NCBI GenBank assembly: GCA_000320545.1
Contig: ADNK01001283.1
Coordinates: forward strand, 5,001-25,443
Direction of reading: 5' to 3'
DNA: 20,443 nucleotides
DNA from: Bigelowiella natans CCMP2755
Lineage: Eukaryota; Cercozoa; Chlorarachniophyceae
Part shown: piece after piece, positions 1-8,469 of the stretch
Position numbering within the stretch: the stretch's first letter is position 1
How the letters are laid out: each line of letters begins with the position of its first letter
Made by a program: the position numbers and the translations under genes
Notes under the pieces: model-generated
The model's input: the letters and a program-made list of their open reading frames with translations, nothing else
The model's database searches: none
Told to the model about the DNA's origin: nothing

Positions 1-217
1 ACGCCTTTTGAAAAAAAATAACTATTCATCTCTCTCTCTCTCTCTCTCTCTCTCCCTCTCTCTCCTTTCTAACCAGAGAGAGGATGTACGTCTTGTTTTC
101 GTATCTTGCTTCTTCTTCTTCTTCTTCTTCTTCTTCTTCTTCTTCTTCACCGTACCAAGGAAAAGGGGTGCGATGATTAAGGAGGGACAAAATACCATGA
201 TGCTGTCGTAGTGTTTG

Positions 218-257
<40 letters not shown>

Positions 258-459
258 TTAGATTTGGCAATATTCGTGACTTTCACTCCGATAAACACGC
301 ACGTAATGGGATCCTCACTGGAAATGGGTATTCCCTCGTTTTTGATCTCCCCCCACCCATATTTCTCATTCTTTGACTGTGAGAGAGAGATGGAGAGAGA
401 GAGGGAGAGAGAGAGAGAGAGAGAGAGAATAGGGAGAGAGTGTGTGTATGTGTTTCAAG
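1..459. repeat. Microsatellite cluster at left edge, possible upstream RRM exon inside
   Basis: The stretch holds (TC)n at about 28-65, (CTT)n at about 109-147, (TA)n at about 222-255 and (GA)n at about 379-428. Open frames across it (SLSLSL, FFFF, YIYI, RERERE) are translated repeats, not genes. One short candidate exon lies at 262-302, between an AG and a GTAATG donor. It reads FGNIRDFHSDKHA, which resembles the F-G-x-I part of an RRM, but its phase does not join the next exon of the RRM gene as I modelled it. I therefore leave it unassigned. Confidence 0.75.
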
Positions 460-661
460 TCATTTGGATATAAAATTCGGTCTCATCACCAGCGTCGCAC
501 CAGCTTTTGCGTACGCACAGATACAGTACAATCATCATTTCTCACTATCATCAAGCCACCATCACAATCATTCGCCGTTGTTTGCCTTGCCCCCCACCAG
601 CTACTTCGTGATCGCCAAATACCCGAATTACACCGAGGCGGAGCGCGCGCGAGAGAAAGTA

Positions 662-702
<41 letters not shown>

Positions 703-1634
703 GTATCGTGTTTGGCATCGTTTTAATTCCAGGCTCTCTCCGTGCAAAGACCTTCGTTCTTGCTGTCCAATAACTGTTCTGATGTTGCATTGCAGCGTTT
801 ATCTGTTTCTTTCACATTCTTCTATCTTACTAACCCCCCCCCCCCGCGCCTCCTCCTCCTCCTCCTCCTCCTCCTCCTTCCTCTCCCTTCCCCCCTCATT
901 TTCTCTTCGTATGTCCTCGATGGTTTCTAGACTAAACAGTTGACGTGGGTGAGAGATAACTCAATATCCGTGGTGCTCGCTCGCTCCCCGCGCGACAAGG
1001 AGATGGACGACTACCGTGCGGCGGGGGGGTGGGACTCCTCGGAGCATGTTTATGACGCGTACTTTCGGCGCGACACCGGGAACAACCCGCTTGTATCCGA
1101 GGGAATGAGGACAATATGGAAGAAACCGAGAAAACGGCGAGAGGCCTCCCGGGAGCAGAAGGAGAGGAGAGCCAAGGGTCGTGTTGTTGTGTTTCGTGTA
1201 GTGATTCGATAGGATGATTATTACTCTGCGATGGTGATGGTGATGGTGATGGTGATGATTATGATGATAACGATAATGGCGATGGTGATTGTATTGATGG
1301 CGAAGATGATGATGATGACGGTGACGAGGACGATGGTGATGGGAGATGTTATCACTCATGTGCTACGGCGATTGCCACCTCTCTTTCAGGGCATGTGCAC
1401 ATGGATCATTTGGCGGACTTCGAGCAGGATAAGCTGAAGAAGCTCATCCGGCAGTTTCCAGACGTTGCCTTCCCGGATAACTGGTGTGAGGACGATAACG
1501 GATGGACCCTGTCAGTATTATCAGATTTGCTAACTTTTAAATTTTGTTTTTCAATTTTTCAAGTAAAAAAGTGTGTGAGCTAGCATTTGCATTTATACAG
1601 TTATATCCATGTGTGCATAAATATAATATAATAG

Positions 1635-1674
<40 letters not shown>

Positions 1675-1702
1675 ATGTGTGCATAAATATAATATAATAG
1701 AA

Positions 1703-1733
<31 letters not shown>

Positions 1734-2462
1734 CATTTTATACATGCAACGATCCTGCGCGTGGACACAGATACGTCGGCCGAGTCCCCTTGGATGTGAC
1801 AGGGTCAGAGCTTGAAGGCGTCTTCGAGAAGTTTGGGCGGCTATCCAACCTTCGCATCGGCAAATCGTGGGAGAATGCTCCGAAACAGTAATGCCAGTGC
1901 TACGCACACAAGAGAGGGAGAGGGGGCACATCTCGTTCACTATTATTGTGCATTGTGGAATAATGTGTATGCGAATAAGAAAGAGAGGGAGATCCAAATG
2001 CCACCCTTAACCTCAGTGGTTTGTGTGCATACATAGCACAGTTTTTATCTGTAGCAACTGACAACACCGTACCGCCCCCGCCCCTCTTTCACGCGCAGGT
2101 TCGGTTTCGTATCGTACAAAACCGCCGAGGGAGCCTCACGAGCCATCAGTGAGATAGGAAGCGACACGTTCCGACTCCGCGAGGACCAGGCCCCGCTCGA
2201 CATCAAATTCGCGCAACGGTTGTCGTCGAATCAAAACGAGCGAGCGCCATTGCGAAATGGCAATGGCGCGATAAGAAGAGCTGACGCTCGAAGGCGAAGC
2301 CACAGCGAAGATGCTGATGGATTTTGTCCTGAGAGGCTGTCGCGTCGCTGGCAAAAACCATCGGCGTTTTTCCGCAATATTCGCCATTCGGACCGACTGT
2401 CTGAACACCCCGACCCTCTGTCTTACTCTCCATGATGATGCAGCATATGTTCTACAACGCGG

Positions 2463-2498
<36 letters not shown>

Positions 2499-2698
2499 CG
2501 ATTTCCCTCCCTACTTTCAGGTACATGCGCCGCCGCCGTTACACGGGAAGCTACCAGGAAAACGGCGACAACGAAGTAGAGGAAATCATGGCTGAGAAGC
2601 GAAAGCGGGCCGAAGCTTCACTGCGCGCACAAGCCAGAAAACGAACGGAGGAGATCGCGAGGGAGAAACGATTTCGTGCAGCACTGCACGGCGTTTGA
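460..2698 (+). CDS. Two-RRM RNA-binding protein, 5' part not found, spliced
   Basis: Proposed exons are 460-510, 601-658, 940-1177, 1390-1510, 1771-1887, 2099-2218 and 2521-2698 (TGA). All junctions are GT-AG and phase-compatible, giving about 293 codons. The N-terminal RRM reads HLDIKFGLITSVAPAFA, then YFVIAKYPNYTEAERAREK as its RNP1/helix region, then a last strand NSISVVLARSPRDKE. A spacer of about 120 residues follows. The second RRM is complete: RNP2 is LYVGRV, created across the 1510/1771 junction, and RNP1 is QFGFVSYK, created across 1887/2099. The C-terminus is a basic and charged helix (RYMRRRR, later EEIMAEKRKRAEASLRAQ). The family implies RNA binding in the nucleus or in splicing/mRNP complexes. 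The two RRMs plus a charged helix recall DBHS or SR-type factors, but I cannot assign an orthologue. The true start lies upstream or is unresolved. ATG 1003 is an alternative start but would cut the first RRM. Confidence 0.8.
659..939 (+). repeat. Intron with (TA)n next to the donor, plus C-run and (CTC)n
   Basis: This is an intron of the RRM gene. A GTAAGA donor at 659 runs almost directly into (TA)n at 663-700. A C-run follows at about 835-846 and (CTC)n at about 849-878. The (TA)n and (CTC)n produce artefactual YIYIY and LLLLL frames. Confidence 0.75.
1178..1389 (+). repeat. Intron with imperfect GGTGAT/GATGAT repeats
   Basis: This is an intron of the RRM gene between AAGG|GTCGTG and CTTTCAG|GGCATG. 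It contains about 120 bp of degenerate GGTGAT, GATGAT and GACGATG units at about 1229-1345. Long Met/Val and His frames on either strand here come from the repeat. Confidence 0.7.
1603..1731. repeat. Two-copy 66-bp tandem duplication containing (TA)n
   Basis: Inside the intron 1511-1770 of the RRM gene, the unit starting ATCCATGTGTGCATAAATAT occurs at about 1605 and again at 1671, an offset of 66 bp. Each copy carries the same AATATAATATAATAGAAA stretch followed by its own (TA)n tract. The copies are nearly identical outside the TA tract, so the duplication looks recent. Confidence 0.85.
2462..2498. repeat. (TA)n just upstream of a 3' splice site
   Basis: A (TA)n tract occupies about 2465-2495 inside the intron 2219-2520. 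It ends some 25 bp before the acceptor CTACTTTCAG|GTACAT. Confidence 0.85.
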
Positions 2699-3623
2699 TC
2701 TATCAGCCATTATCAAGCCACGACCACTCGCTAGACTATAGTTAAGACTCGTGCTTTTGCACCACTTACTGCGCGCTTTGTCGATGCGGTGCATTGTGTA
2801 CGACAGATATGAGAACATAGATATGCGCACTGCTGCTGCGTACATATACTAGCACGGTTCTGCTGATGGGAGTATTAGAAACGCCGCAGATTCCTCATCG
2901 CACATGTTCGAGACAGCATGCGCTTGTACATCGATCATTGACTGTGTGTGATGTGTATAAGTCACACGTTGACTACGCGTATTACAGGCAGACCGGCGCA
3001 TGCTAGCGTGATATGCCGCAGTAATGTGAAATATAGCATATGCTAAATAGTGCCGCCAGCTTTATTAGGATACATATTTGTACGTGCATGAGCAATTCGT
3101 AGCATGTATGGACGTAGGCAAACGCCGCTCCGGGCGCGAGCATGCGGGCCATCCGTGTAAACTTCAAAAGCTACCGTACGATCCGTCACATAATAAAACT
3201 TGCGACGGCACGATGCAGCATATAGTACACGTGCGATATGCGCATTCTGTCTGTGTTCGTGATCAGTTTAATTGCTTGGCAATGTCAATCGTTGAGTCGA
3301 TCGTGTGAATGTGCGGATGGTACGCGTTGACCCTTAAGACGCACAAACAGCCCCGCTTATGTCTTACGTAGACGCATGCTAGGTAGGATTGTAATAAAAT
3401 CTGGGTGTTTCTTTTGCTGGAAATAGTAAGTGTAAGTGTCTAGATTTATCTCTACTGGCCACCAGGGACTGCGAATTCAAAAGCAGCAGTGCATCTTCGT
3501 ACGACAGCATTTCGTCGTAGTGGCTCGATTGCCATATGACGCAATCCGGTAATCCTCGCTGCAATCTCCAGGTTCAAGAAGCTGCTAAATCGTTGCTGGT
3601 TGGTGCTAGGGTGCTCTCAAGAA
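2699..3623. other. Intergenic DNA between convergent genes, rich in CATG/CTAG palindromes
   Basis: This lies between the 3' ends of the RRM gene and the CX9C gene. I see no convincing coding frame; the 76-residue plus-strand frame at 3078-3308 has no recognisable motif. The stretch is notable for many GCATGC, GCTAGC, CATATGC and CTAG-type short palindromes (for example near 2845, 2920, 2998, 3040, 3138 and 3374). Confidence 0.55.
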
Positions 3624-3800
3624 TCACTTCTTTTTCGCTTCTTTCGCGTTCTTTATGCATTTCCTGTACGCATCCTTCTCTGTCGTGCATTCGCCTTCCA
3701 CCTCGGAGAGGCCTTTCTTCATCCCGTTGACGCACTTTAGATACTTTTCGTAGAAAGCATCACAACCATCTTCTGGCTGCCTGGAAGAGCTGGCACCCAT
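3624..3800 (-). CDS. Small twin-CX9C (CHCH) protein, probable mitochondrial intermembrane-space factor
   Basis: This is an uninterrupted 58-codon frame, ATG at 3800-3798 and TGA at 3626-3624. It has four cysteines at residues 13, 23, 38 and 48, arranged exactly as C-x9-C ... C-x9-C: CDAFYEKYLKC and CTTEKDAYRKC. The ends are Lys-rich (NAKEAKKK). This is the hallmark of coiled-coil-helix-coiled-coil-helix proteins, which are oxidised by Mia40/Erv1 in the mitochondrial intermembrane space. The size fits TRIAP1/Mdm35, COX-assembly factors or a reduced MIC19-like protein. The N-terminus MGASSSR fits an N-myristoylation signal (Gly2, Ser6), a feature known for MIC19/MIC25. Which subfamily it belongs to is open. 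It is divergent from the fibrillin gene, 388 bp away. Confidence 0.82.
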   Translation of the reverse strand: MGASSSRQPEDGCDAFYEKYLKCVNGMKKGLSEVEGECTTEKDAYRKCIKNAKEAKKK

Positions 3801-4188
3801 CTCGGTGTGGTAGTTTCAGCTGCCCTTCTGTGGTGAAGAATGAGCCGAAATGTAGGATCGTTTTGGATCTTAATTTGAACCGATAATATCTGTATATTCA
3901 GTCCAATTTACAATATTTTCTGATTCATAACCGGATACCCGATTGGATACAGAAGCGCTCTGCCGACAGAAGTTCTAAGCTTTAATTCGAGTCTAAATTA
4001 TGTGATAGGGCTCATCGGCCATTATCCCCCAGCGACCAGACGACTAGACCCAATGTTCATTGTCGCACATGATATATCCAAGGGCATTTAGTAGCAAATA
4101 TTAGGAAATATTTTATCGTCGAAATATCGGATAAAGCGGGTAATTAAATCTAGCCGCCCCCCACGAGCCACAGGCCACAGCGTTCCGA
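3801..4188. promoter_or_regulatory. Shared upstream region of divergent CX9C and fibrillin genes
   Basis: These 388 bp separate two outward-facing start codons. The left two thirds are AT-rich (about 3850-4150) and the last 60 bp before the fibrillin ATG are C-rich. No open frame or recognisable promoter element stands out. The regulatory role is inferred from position only. Confidence 0.35.
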
Positions 4189-5670
4189 ATGCTGCGACCA
4201 CGTCGCCCCTCCCTCCCCCCCGTTTCGCTGGTCATCCTCTCCATCCTTTCATCCTCGTCGTGCGGGCACAGCAGGCGTGTAGCCAACCGCAGGGCCGCCC
4301 TTCGGTCGATATCCCTTCTTGGTAAGAAGAAAGAATAGCGTCCAACAACCTCCGGCGGAGTATTCCATCAACGCCTTTTCCCTCAATGTAGGAGCGATGG
4401 GCGGGCTGCGGAATCCCCCCTCTTCAGCATATACTGGCAGGCTGGCCGAGCTGTCGCGAGCGCCAGCAGGCAGCAGGACGAAAGACTACGCAGGGTATGG
4501 AGAGGACGGAGAGGTACAGCAGGCGCTCCAACTGATTCGTGAATTGAGGTGCGTTCTTGCGGCGTGTATGTGTGTGGACGAAGGGGGGGAAGGGGGGGGG
4601 GGGGGGGGAGGGATTATTGCTTGCAGCAGGTCAGTGAATGTGTAGGTCAGTGGCACGATATACCTACTGCTTACTTCTCTCCTAGTTATTGGAAAGGGTA
4701 GGGAAAAAGGGGTGGGTCGACGAATGGGCGGGTTGCGAGAACCCGCATCAGCGTTACGTACAGTGTGTGAAACAACTGCAGGCCTGGGGCAACACTCAAC
4801 GACGCCGACGAGGCTGTTGCGCGAGCTGTCAGCACCCTTGTCGAAACAGGTCAGGCTACCAGCGGTTTGGCGTGTTCGTCGCAATTCCATTCGATGGGAA
4901 CATTCAGTGTGAGCTAGACCAACGCTTTCCCCCCGCCATGATGATCGCATGTAAGACCTCTATTGACATCCTCATCATCAATCAATCGTCGCCACCGTCG
5001 TTGTCGGTTGCCATCGTACACTCATCAGGCCAGAGCGCCTCCCTGGCACTGCAGGAGGGCGGCCTTGGTAACTTCCGAAATATCCTATCCCCGTGAGCAT
5101 TCGCATTGGCATTCGCAGTTGCTTTGCGCCGCTACACCCCCTGCTCACTGTGACTCTTTTGCCAACCGAAAGGCCGATGGGAGGGGTCTTGGCGTGTTGT
5201 CTACGCTCCGCACATACGCACGCTGTCTGCCTCCCTTCTCGGAACGACGTTCGACGTCACCTACGACATCGACGGGCAGGGGGCAATCGAGTCAAACGTT
5301 CGGTACTCTAACCCAGTGCTAGGCAGTGGTTGGCTCAGCAGGTGATATTCAGTCTCCACAATGGGGATGGTGTGGCAGTAGCGGCGTGAGAGACGCGGCG
5401 CTTGTTTGAATAATCAATGGCAGTTTAGCAGTGCCGTGTGGTACGTGCTAAATCGTGCTAAATCCCCCATCGAATTGTGTTGTAGAGGTAGGCCTACCCC
5501 TTCCCGGGAAGCTGATATGCGCGCTTTTCCTTTGCTTTTCTTCATCTTCATCATCTTCTTCTACGTCCTCTTCCTCTTGCAGTGCCGGGACTGTCAGCGC
5601 GTTGAACTCGAATACGTCGTTTGTTGACTTCGACCAGTTCTGGGTTGCGAAGCTACTAGCTACCAACATC

Positions 5671-5720
<50 letters not shown>

Positions 5721-6577
5721 CACGTAGCAGCATTAAATACAGTGAGAAAGCACTTGTTAATTTGTACTTGCTTGTACGTTTGGCAATCGGCCATGCTGTT
5801 AGCATGCGATGTGAGACTTCGCATGAAATCCACTCTGTTTTTGTGCGCCTATACTCCACTATAATACACATCCAAGCGCCAACACGGTACTCATCGGTAT
5901 CGTCACCACCACCATCATCATCATCATCATCATCACCCACTCGCACAACATTCCTACCCTCCTTCAGGTTGACGTGACTGATGCCGCAACACCGCCCCCC
6001 AAACCCCAATTCGACACTACACCTCGGTGCGGTACCTATCCCTCCGTTTCTACGCATGCCTGCCGCTGCTGCCGAGCAAAACATGAGAAAATAAAAGAGG
6101 AAGAAGAAGAAGAAGAAGAAGAAGAAGAAGAAGAAGAAGAGGGAGGTGGGATCTGGCAATTGGAAGATCGAATTTGGCGCCGGTCGCGCGTGTGCTACCT
6201 TGCGTGCATGCTTAACTAGCGATGTTTCAACGAATAATGGTGATTAGGAGGGGGGGGGGAGGAGCGGGGATACAAACGTTCTTTGCTAACCGGCCGCATC
6301 ACACGGCGAAATCATCGGCGCTTTTCGTTTTGGATTTTGTTTTGCGATTTCTCCCCTTTCGATGTCAAGCACGCTGACTGACTGAGTGACTGACGGACTG
6401 AGAGCTGCCATGTTGGAACAACCTGCGTTCATGATGTTCTGTAGGAAGCTTATCAACGATATCGGCGGGGTGGGTTTCCTCCCCGGCTTTAGTCGGTTCC
6501 CAGTGTTGTGGTTTGATGGGGAGATATGCGTATTCAAGGTCCGTAAGAGTTTCCAGCCCCATGACCGAAAGCAATAG
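4189..6577 (+). CDS. Plastid-lipid-associated protein / fibrillin (PAP domain), spliced
   Basis: Exons are 4189-4321, 4392-4548 (or 4428-4548), 4782-4849, 5029-5067, 5173-5341, 5583-5643, 5968-6026 and 6403-6577 (TAG). Phases agree throughout and the product is 286 (or 274) residues. The family marks are clear. A helical region, VQQALQLIRELR joined to DADEAVARAVSTLVETG, leads into W-R-V-V-Y-A-P-H at about 139-146, then DVTYDIDGQGAIESNVRYS, GWLS at 185-188, FDQFWVDV at about 205-212 and FSRFPVLWFDGEICVFK near the C-terminus. PAP/fibrillin proteins bind lipids or quinones in plastoglobules, thylakoids or stroma. The leader MLRPRRPSLPPVSLVILSI has a hydrophobic core, followed by the basic, Ser/Arg/Ala-rich stretch SRRVANRRAALRS. 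This fits a bipartite leader for a complex plastid. The exon 7/8 boundary could alternatively be 6032/6405. Confidence 0.85.
4577..4610. repeat. G-run in fibrillin intron
   Basis: Two G homopolymer blocks, the longer about 18 G, sit in the intron 4549-4781 shortly after the GTGCGT donor. Length errors are likely here and do not affect the proposed exons. Confidence 0.8.
5669..5717. repeat. (TC)n in fibrillin intron
   Basis: A CT dinucleotide tract in the intron 5644-5967. The same intron later carries a (CAT)n stretch at about 5906-5936, before the acceptor CCTTCAG|GTTGAC. Confidence 0.85.
6096..6140. repeat. (GAA)n in last fibrillin intron
   Basis: About 15 GAA units in the intron 6027-6402. 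They give poly-Glu and poly-Phe artefact frames on the two strands. A second G-rich tract follows at about 6248-6267. Confidence 0.85.
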
Positions 6578-7858
6578 AAAATAGAGAACAAGGGGGGAGG
6601 GGGGGAGGAGGTAAAATATATGATGTTTGAAGGGGGGGTAAACGGCGGGATGGGGGGTTCCTCATTCACATCGACCTTCGCTATACGTTTTTTTTTTCAC
6701 TAGCGCTAATGCTGTGCTCCTAGCGAGGTTAGATATGCAAAAGCCAAATTTGTATTACTCTCGGGGTGTTCGGATGCTGTACTTGTCTTTGTTGTGTGAC
6801 ATATTGCGAGCCAGCTTACAAAATATCATCATTTTTCTCTGAAGCGAACGTGCTGTGTGCACTCTTGTTTATAGTTTCCGCCTTTAAATGTCCTGATAGC
6901 GACTCGGAAGGAACGGCGATAATAGCACATTCCCCATTCCGTGTTATGTGGTTTGTCCAGAATGGACATTAGATCATTACAGCACTGCCAACTGCCAACA
7001 TCTTCTTATCTAGTTGTGTGCAACATCGTTGGTTGGGCCTGCTTCTCTAGATATCGATTTCGATTTGTAAAGAACATATTCTCGATGTACCTGCCGTTAA
7101 ATTGATGATGATAGCAAACCCAAAAATGAGCAAAAACCTTTAACAACAGGTGTGCAGACGACCGACATGATTTTCATTCTGCATTCCTCATCATTCAAAG
7201 CGTAGCGCGAGGAAGCAGCGCTAGCTAGATGTAGCGGCGCAGCGCGACACACGCTAGCACGGAGGCTACTCGATCGATGCGCTAATGCGCGCCATGATCA
7301 CTAGATCATTCTCTAGTGCCCACATGCTCCGATGTGCTCCGATCCACCACATTTTACATTGTGCTAGTATGCTAGTATGCTACATGCATAGCTCTATAGA
7401 GCTGTCCAGTAACTAACACGCCGCAACTATCGCTAGCTCCATGCGTACCGCGTGCATCATCATTTGTGCTACGCCTGCGATCCCCATTATTACCCCCATT
7501 TCCAGCTATAAGCACAATAAGGCACCAATGACCAGTCAACTATTGATGTACATAGCGTCTGCTGTCGTGCAAGCTTATCGACCACGCAGCCGTTGCAGCT
7601 CTAATTTGATCTCTATCTAATTTCGATCGAAAATTTTTACATTTTTGTGTGAGAGTGGAACAAGCTAGGATGCTCGGATGCACACATATGTACCGTTTTT
7701 TAATATTATATCACCGTTTTTTCTTAGGCTGCTAGATGCGGAATCCCCACCTCAAATGATAGTATTGAATCTTTAAGACTGCAAGTCTTTTGATGGATTT
7801 ATTGGTATAGTGCTGGATTTAAAACACCCTGGCGGGTTTGGCACGGGTTAAAAGTTGC
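6578..7858. other. Intergenic DNA between convergent fibrillin and PH-PX genes
   Basis: No gene recognised in 1.28 kb. G-runs occur at 6590-6655 and a T-run near 6690. From about 7200 to 7450 the sequence is packed with CTAG, GCTAGC, GATC and CATGC palindromes, including the direct repeat GCTAGTATGCTAGTATGCTA (7361-7381). The 68-residue Cys-rich frame at 6766-6972 has no support beyond being open. Confidence 0.5.
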
Positions 7859-8469
7859 TTATAACTGAACGACACGAATGTTTTTTGTCTTCTTACTGGA
7901 CCTACCCTCTGTCACGGAACTACCGCTCACCTCCGCTTTGCTTTCATCTTTGGCGTCGGGATGCTGGCCACTAGAGCAAGGGTCTTTACTGCTAGAAGCT
8001 TTCAAGAATATTCCTTCACCTCGCTGCCTTGTTGATAGAGGCGACATAGGTCCTATGGTTGCCACGCCATATCCTCGTAAAGGTTTCGTTCGACCTCGCC
8101 CTGATGATTGCTCGCTCACTGCGCTCTCATCGCCGCTGGATAACTCGGGTACATTTGGGGTGACCCCGAGTAGTTGGCGGATCTTGTCACTGCGATTCTT
8201 GCGCCTTCGCCTGTCTACTATCTCAGCTGCTTCGTCAGTGGTCTTAGGCTTGTGTTGCGTTTTCATGTCAGATTCATCGAGTTCGCCACCCAATAATGCT
8301 CGTAGCTTCTCAAACTTCCCCTTGTGCCGCCCCTTTTTGTCGCCACCTTTCATTTTAACGATTCCTCTCTTGATACTTCCCATAGATCTCGAAACTATTC
8401 TATCATTTCCCAAAGCAGCTCTTCTTCGGTACTGCTATCATCGCTAATGACAGAAAGCCGAGGATCCAC
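7859..8469 (-). other. C-terminal region of PH-PX-hydrolase gene with two competing acceptors
   Basis: From the 8576 donor, two phase-compatible acceptors exist. CACTCAG at 8470 opens an acidic 24-codon end (VDPRLSVISDDSSTEEE..., stop TAG 8397-8395). GATAGCAG at 8432 opens a 190-codon tail to the stop at 7859. The long tail is basic then Ser-rich and has two related motifs, KFEKLRALLGGE and SDKIRQLLGVTP. Both frames look coding. Alternative splicing, a frameshift in the assembly, or a real frameshift could explain this. Confidence 0.55.

Noticed and set aside
22-790. Open frames with YIYIY, RERER, SLSLS or poly-Glu
   Set aside because: They are translations of microsatellites.
961-1359. 132-residue His-rich minus-strand frame
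   Set aside because: It is produced by the GGTGAT repeats on the opposite strand of the RRM gene and has no other support.
2220-2435. 71-residue frame continuing the second RRM
   Set aside because: The donor CG|GTTGTC at 2219 joined to the acceptor at 2521 gives KFAQRYMRRRR in frame, the natural RRM end. The 71 residues are intronic, although intron retention is possible.
5656-6159. 167-residue minus-strand frame with poly-Phe and Arg-Glu runs
   Set aside because: It is a shadow of the (GAA)n and (TC)n intron repeats of the fibrillin gene.
7878-8447. 189-residue plus-strand open frame
   Set aside because: It is antisense to the basic/Ser-rich tail of the minus-strand gene, has no motif and lies outside any plus-strand gene model.
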